Virus record (IMG/VR): IMGVR_UViG_3300025141_000464
Coordinates: 1-31,453 of that record
From: a virus
Strand: one strand, 5' to 3'
Length of the DNA: 31,453 nt
Below are positions 30,487-31,453 of this stretch, piece by piece. Below the pieces are notes generated by a model. The model searched no databases. It was given only the letters and a program-made list of their open reading frames with translations, and had not been told where the DNA came from. Each line of letters opens with the position of its first letter. The first letter of the stretch is position 1. A program made the translations under genes and the position numbers.

Positions 30487-31453
30487 TATTCATCGTCCTC
30501 CAGTGGAATCAGGTTCATTTTAAATTTCTTACCTGTCTTATTATTAATTACACATAAATAATCTTCTTCCTCAACAATTGTCCAATCGCCGCGATCATTT
30601 CTAAGGTGTAGGTCGCCAGTGTATACGTTTGCCCAGCGTTTCGCGGCAGATCCAAGGTTCCTAGCATTATCACTATCCGGAAGAACATCGCCCCCTGCAG
30701 GGCCTAAAATAATATCTCCATCAATAGTAAAGGTAAGATCAGCTGCAGCGGCATCATCATCAACCGTTGTAATTGTGGTTGCACCATGGGTGGTGGTTTG
30801 AATTTGGAAATAATCGCCACTATCGGCTGAGCTTTCAATTCTAAGATCGACACCACCATCCTCAACATCAAGCTGGAGTCCGTAGTTGAAATCGCCGCCG
30901 CCAGCTTCGATTCTTGTGCCTGTGATGAGACTGCTGCCGTTTGTTCCGCCTTGTGCATTAATAAGCGCACCGTATACAAAGGCTCCACCAGCATCAGCGG
31001 CATGTGTAAGCGTTGGGGTAACGTGTAAACCATACATATAGTTGTTGCCATTGGTGGCCGTGGTGTTGTCCATGTCAATATTGAGACCGTACATGGTGTT
31101 GTTTGACGTGCTGGCGCCAGTCTTATCAAAATCAATACTCAGACCAGTTACTGTAGCTGCGGTAGTATCTGAGTAGTTCTTGTCTAACTCGACTCCTGTA
31201 ATGCCACCATCCGATTGAACATGTAGCGCAGTGGCGTTAATTGCCGCGGCATTATTCTGAACTATTAGTGCGGTTTGTCTTGTTCCTGTATTTGATGAGT
31301 CATCATTAACTTTGACTGCGTTACCAGTTGTTAAGGCGTCTGCTGAAATATTAATTACCTTCGCCGTTGTTACAGCATCAGCAGTAATATGAAGCACATT
31401 CGCATCGACATTCGCAGCGTTGATTTCAACAGCTCTCTTATCAGTATCGTTGC
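30486..31453 (-). CDS. fibre-associated structural protein, partial (N-terminus beyond window)
   Basis: The reading frame is open to the right edge (residues KRAVEINAANVDANV precede the first GTG at 31397), so the start lies outside. About 322 residues are visible. The first two thirds carry repeated short strands with Asn, Asp, Thr and Ala (ITADAVTTAKVINISADAL; MYGLNIDMDNTTATNGNN), a beta-helix-like pattern. The end has NARNLGSAAKRWANVYTGDL, a motif that closes many fibre proteins, then HLRNDRGDWTIVEEEDYLCV and INNKTGKKFKMNLIPLEDD, a C-terminal domain seen in several aquatic phage fibres. Its stop overlaps the start of the long fibre gene as TAATG. Together with the next two genes it forms a fibre operon upstream of the head genes. 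Function in host attachment is inferred. Confidence 0.72.
   Translation of the reverse strand, partial: NDTDKRAVEINAANVDANVLHITADAVTTAKVINISADALTTGNAVKVNDDSSNTGTRQTALIVQNNAAAINATALHVQSDGGITGVELDKNYSDTTAATVTGLSIDFDKTGASTSNNTMYGLNIDMDNTTATNGNNYMYGLHVTPTLTHAADAGGAFVYGALINAQGGTNGSSLITGTRIEAGGGDFNYGLQLDVEDGGVDLRIESSADSGDYFQIQTTTHGATTITTVDDDAAAADLTFTIDGDIILGPAGGDVLPDSDNARNLGSAAKRWANVYTGDLHLRNDRGDWTIVEEEDYLCVINNKTGKKFKMNLIPLEDDE

Overview
The window looks like a segment of a contractile-tailed, T4-superfamily bacteriophage genome, probably from an aquatic or marine source. The evidence is a T4-type gp32-like single-strand binding protein (left edge), a gp23-like major capsid protein, a gp22-like scaffold, gp13/14/15-like neck and tail-completion proteins, a gp18-like sheath, a gp19-like tube, a gp26-like protein and a tape-measure protein, all in T4-like order. 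The polymerase is a short family A enzyme rather than the T4 family B type. This combination recalls deep-branching 'far-T4' phages such as Rhodothermus phage RM378, but that placement is inference. The sequence does not identify the host. No lysogeny, tRNA, CRISPR or insertion-sequence feature was seen.

Every supported gene is on the minus strand, so transcription runs from position 31453 to position 1. In that order: (i) host-interaction and fibre genes, comprising a right-edge partial fibre protein, a 1355-residue repeat-built fibre and a 398-residue putative beta-propeller (31453-25223); (ii) head genes, comprising a 100-residue unknown, scaffold, major capsid protein, a probable decoration protein and a histone-H1-like basic protein (25212-20278); (iii) neck and tail genes, comprising gp13/14/15-like proteins, sheath, tube, a gp26-like protein with an overlapping chaperone-like frame, tape measure, a baseplate/tube protein, a LysM protein and a very large baseplate-hub-like protein (20192-3675); (iv) a conserved unknown with a glycine tail, then DNA polymerase, a putative divergent tubulin/FtsZ-fold protein and the gp32-like protein (3661-1).

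Genes are tightly packed, and several neighbours overlap by TAATG, ATGA or TTGA junctions that suggest translational coupling. The few wider gaps hold hairpins or intrinsic terminators: after the capsid, decoration, basic-protein and sheath genes. The best sigma70-type promoter (TTGACA, 17 bases, TACAAT) lies directly before the gp32-like gene. No gap exceeds 300 bases. Terminase, portal, prohead protease and most baseplate wedge genes are not in the window.

The points most worth a second look are the tubulin-like gene next to the polymerase, a likely +1 or -2 frameshift joining the gp26-like protein to an 85-residue extension, glycine codons that double as the ribosome binding site for a TTG-initiated polymerase, the H1-like gene boxed between two terminators, and the modular repeats of the fibre.
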